Below, in pieces: positions 29,871 through 30,633 of a stretch of DNA of 30,633 bases; position 1 is the first letter of the stretch; each line of letters starts with the position of its first letter. The notes beneath the pieces are model-generated. The model had not been told where the DNA came from and did no database searches. It was given only the letters and a program-made list of their open reading frames with translations. Origin of the DNA: an uncultured Gammaproteobacteria bacterium (GTDB lineage Bacteria > Pseudomonadota > Gammaproteobacteria > Chromatiales > Chromatiaceae). The stretch spans positions 1-30,633 of the forward strand of contig CALAZS010000165.1 of the NCBI GenBank assembly GCA_937926265.1, written 5' to 3'. The position numbers were made by a program, and so were the translations under genes.

Positions 29871-30482
29871 CACGAACGACTTAACATTCCGCCAACAAAA
29901 TCCGCGCTGCTGGATTTACAGTCGAGAGTGAACTTTCTGCATGAAGGTTACCGTCTGCTGGAAAGAAAACGCGAACTGCTGACCCGGCTTGTGTATGAAC
30001 AGCTGGCTGAATACAAGAAAATGAAATTCGATGCCCAGGCAAGTTTAAAAAAAGCCTATGACAATTTGAGTATTACGCAAATGCGCATGGGCAGTTCCCG
30101 CATCCGACAACTGGCCCTGGGCATGCCTGAAGGCATAGAAGCCAAAATACTGCCGCGCAGGAATATGGGAGTTCAGTATCCCTCCATTACCATACAGAAA
30201 CTGCCCTTGCAGCCTGTTGGCATTCTAGGTACCGATGCCAGCCTCGATGAAACACGCTTAAGTCTTGCTGAAATGGCTGAAAAAATGGCCAAGCTGGCCG
30301 AGGTGGAAACTGCCCTGCGACGCTTACTGGAGGAACAGCGTAAAACCCAGAAAAGAGTTAATGCACTGAAATACAACGTAATTCCACGCTTTGAAAGAAC
30401 CATCAAGTTCATTCGTGGCAGTCTCGAAGAAGAAGAAAGAAACACGCTTTTCCAGATAAAAGTGCTGCTTGAGCAGGCATAA
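29868..30482 (+). CDS. ntpD: V/A-type ATPase subunit D (rotor shaft)
   Basis: A 204-residue, largely coiled-coil subunit that turns inside the A3B3 head. The start HERLNIPPTKSALLDLQSRV and the LLERKRELLTRLVYEQL helix match the D-family N-terminus; the C-terminal helix NALKYNVIPRFERTIKFIRGSLEEEERN (about 165-192, here in part) is the most conserved stretch and fits exactly. The ATG at 29868 is the third of three tandem ATGs after the subunit B stop; only this one opens the long frame. It is the last gene of the operon. No obvious terminator follows within the window. Confidence 0.95.
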   Translation: MHERLNIPPTKSALLDLQSRVNFLHEGYRLLERKRELLTRLVYEQLAEYKKMKFDAQASLKKAYDNLSITQMRMGSSRIRQLALGMPEGIEAKILPRRNMGVQYPSITIQKLPLQPVGILGTDASLDETRLSLAEMAEKMAKLAEVETALRRLLEEQRKTQKRVNALKYNVIPRFERTIKFIRGSLEEEERNTLFQIKVLLEQA

Positions 30483-30633
30483 ATCAAGAGTACAGCAATC
30501 CACTGTCATATTTTCGAAATATTATTTTTTTAAATATAAATCAATAGTTTATTACAATATTCTTATTAATTTTTTGTTTATAGGCAGTAATCACCTGATT
30601 AATTGACAACTTCTATTAATATTAGTGTTGACT
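30483..30633. other. AT-rich end of window, nothing recognised
   Basis: After the subunit D stop the remaining 151 bases are strongly AT-rich with no open frame, hairpin terminator or repeat that I could support. Confidence 0.5.

Noticed and set aside
21977..30482. N-type or F-type ATPase operon
   Set aside because: Subunits are of the V/A class: A with its pre-P-loop insert, B lacking Walker A, AC39-type C, and D/E/F/I/K; no alpha, beta or gamma F-type subunits are present.
1..30633. CRISPR array, insertion sequence or tRNA gene
   Set aside because: No regularly spaced direct repeats with unique spacers, no transposase-like protein, and no tRNA cloverleaf other than the tRNA-like domain of tmRNA were seen.

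Overview
The window is chromosomal DNA from a gammaproteobacterium of moderate GC content. The gene set and order (hrcA-grpE-dnaK-dnaJ-dapB, nadK-recN facing fur, bamE facing rnfH-ratA, smpB near ssrA, yciB-yciI) are those of gammaproteobacteria, and several proteins (YciI, YciB, YciO, Fur, DapB) closely resemble the E. coli versions. HrcA with a CIRCE operator and a complete V/A-type ATPase separate it from the enterics. I cannot assign a genus.

Layout. 1-964 (minus strand): start of a YciO-type protein and the PHP-domain RNase AM (rnm). 1043-2631 (plus): an unrecognised 243-residue protein, then yciB and yciI. 2644-9324 (minus): a small conserved-looking protein, dapB, dnaJ, dnaK, grpE and hrcA. 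This heat-shock block has two superimposed controls: a sigma70 promoter with CIRCE ahead of hrcA, and sigma32-type promoters ahead of grpE and dnaK. 9518-13228: nadK and recN (plus), fur (minus), bamE (plus). 13229-15353 (minus): rnfH, ratA and a sodium-symporter gene. 15485-17437 (plus): smpB, a class I PPK2 polyphosphate kinase and the tmRNA gene ssrA; SmpB and tmRNA work together in trans-translation. 17438-18169 is AT-rich and has no convincing protein gene, but it holds two strong orphan terminators. 18170-21896 is accessory: a secreted protein with a metzincin-type zinc motif, a PLP-dependent D-cysteine desulfhydrase/ACC deaminase-like enzyme, a soluble chemoreceptor with a zinc-binding CZB domain, and an AlkB-type dioxygenase. 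21977-30482 (plus) is a compact operon of nine genes for a complete V/A-type rotary ATPase in the order G-C-I-K-F-E-A-B-D.

Most unusual structure. Two intergenic regions (2976-3205 and 5199-5433) each carry two copies of a roughly 95-105 nt element, in opposite orientations. In all four copies a long imperfect outer stem encloses two small hairpins, and all eight hairpin loops read ANGGAN. The stem sequences differ completely between copies but stay self-complementary. The loops match the consensus bound by the RNA regulator CsrA/RsmA, and one hairpin contains the ten-base core ACAGGGATGT. I interpret these as a dispersed family of structured elements with a possible CsrA-binding role.

A second curiosity is a 14-nt tandem repeat between ntpB and ntpD. 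It makes three successive overlapping stop/start signals, which looks like a reinitiation ladder that sets the level of the D subunit.
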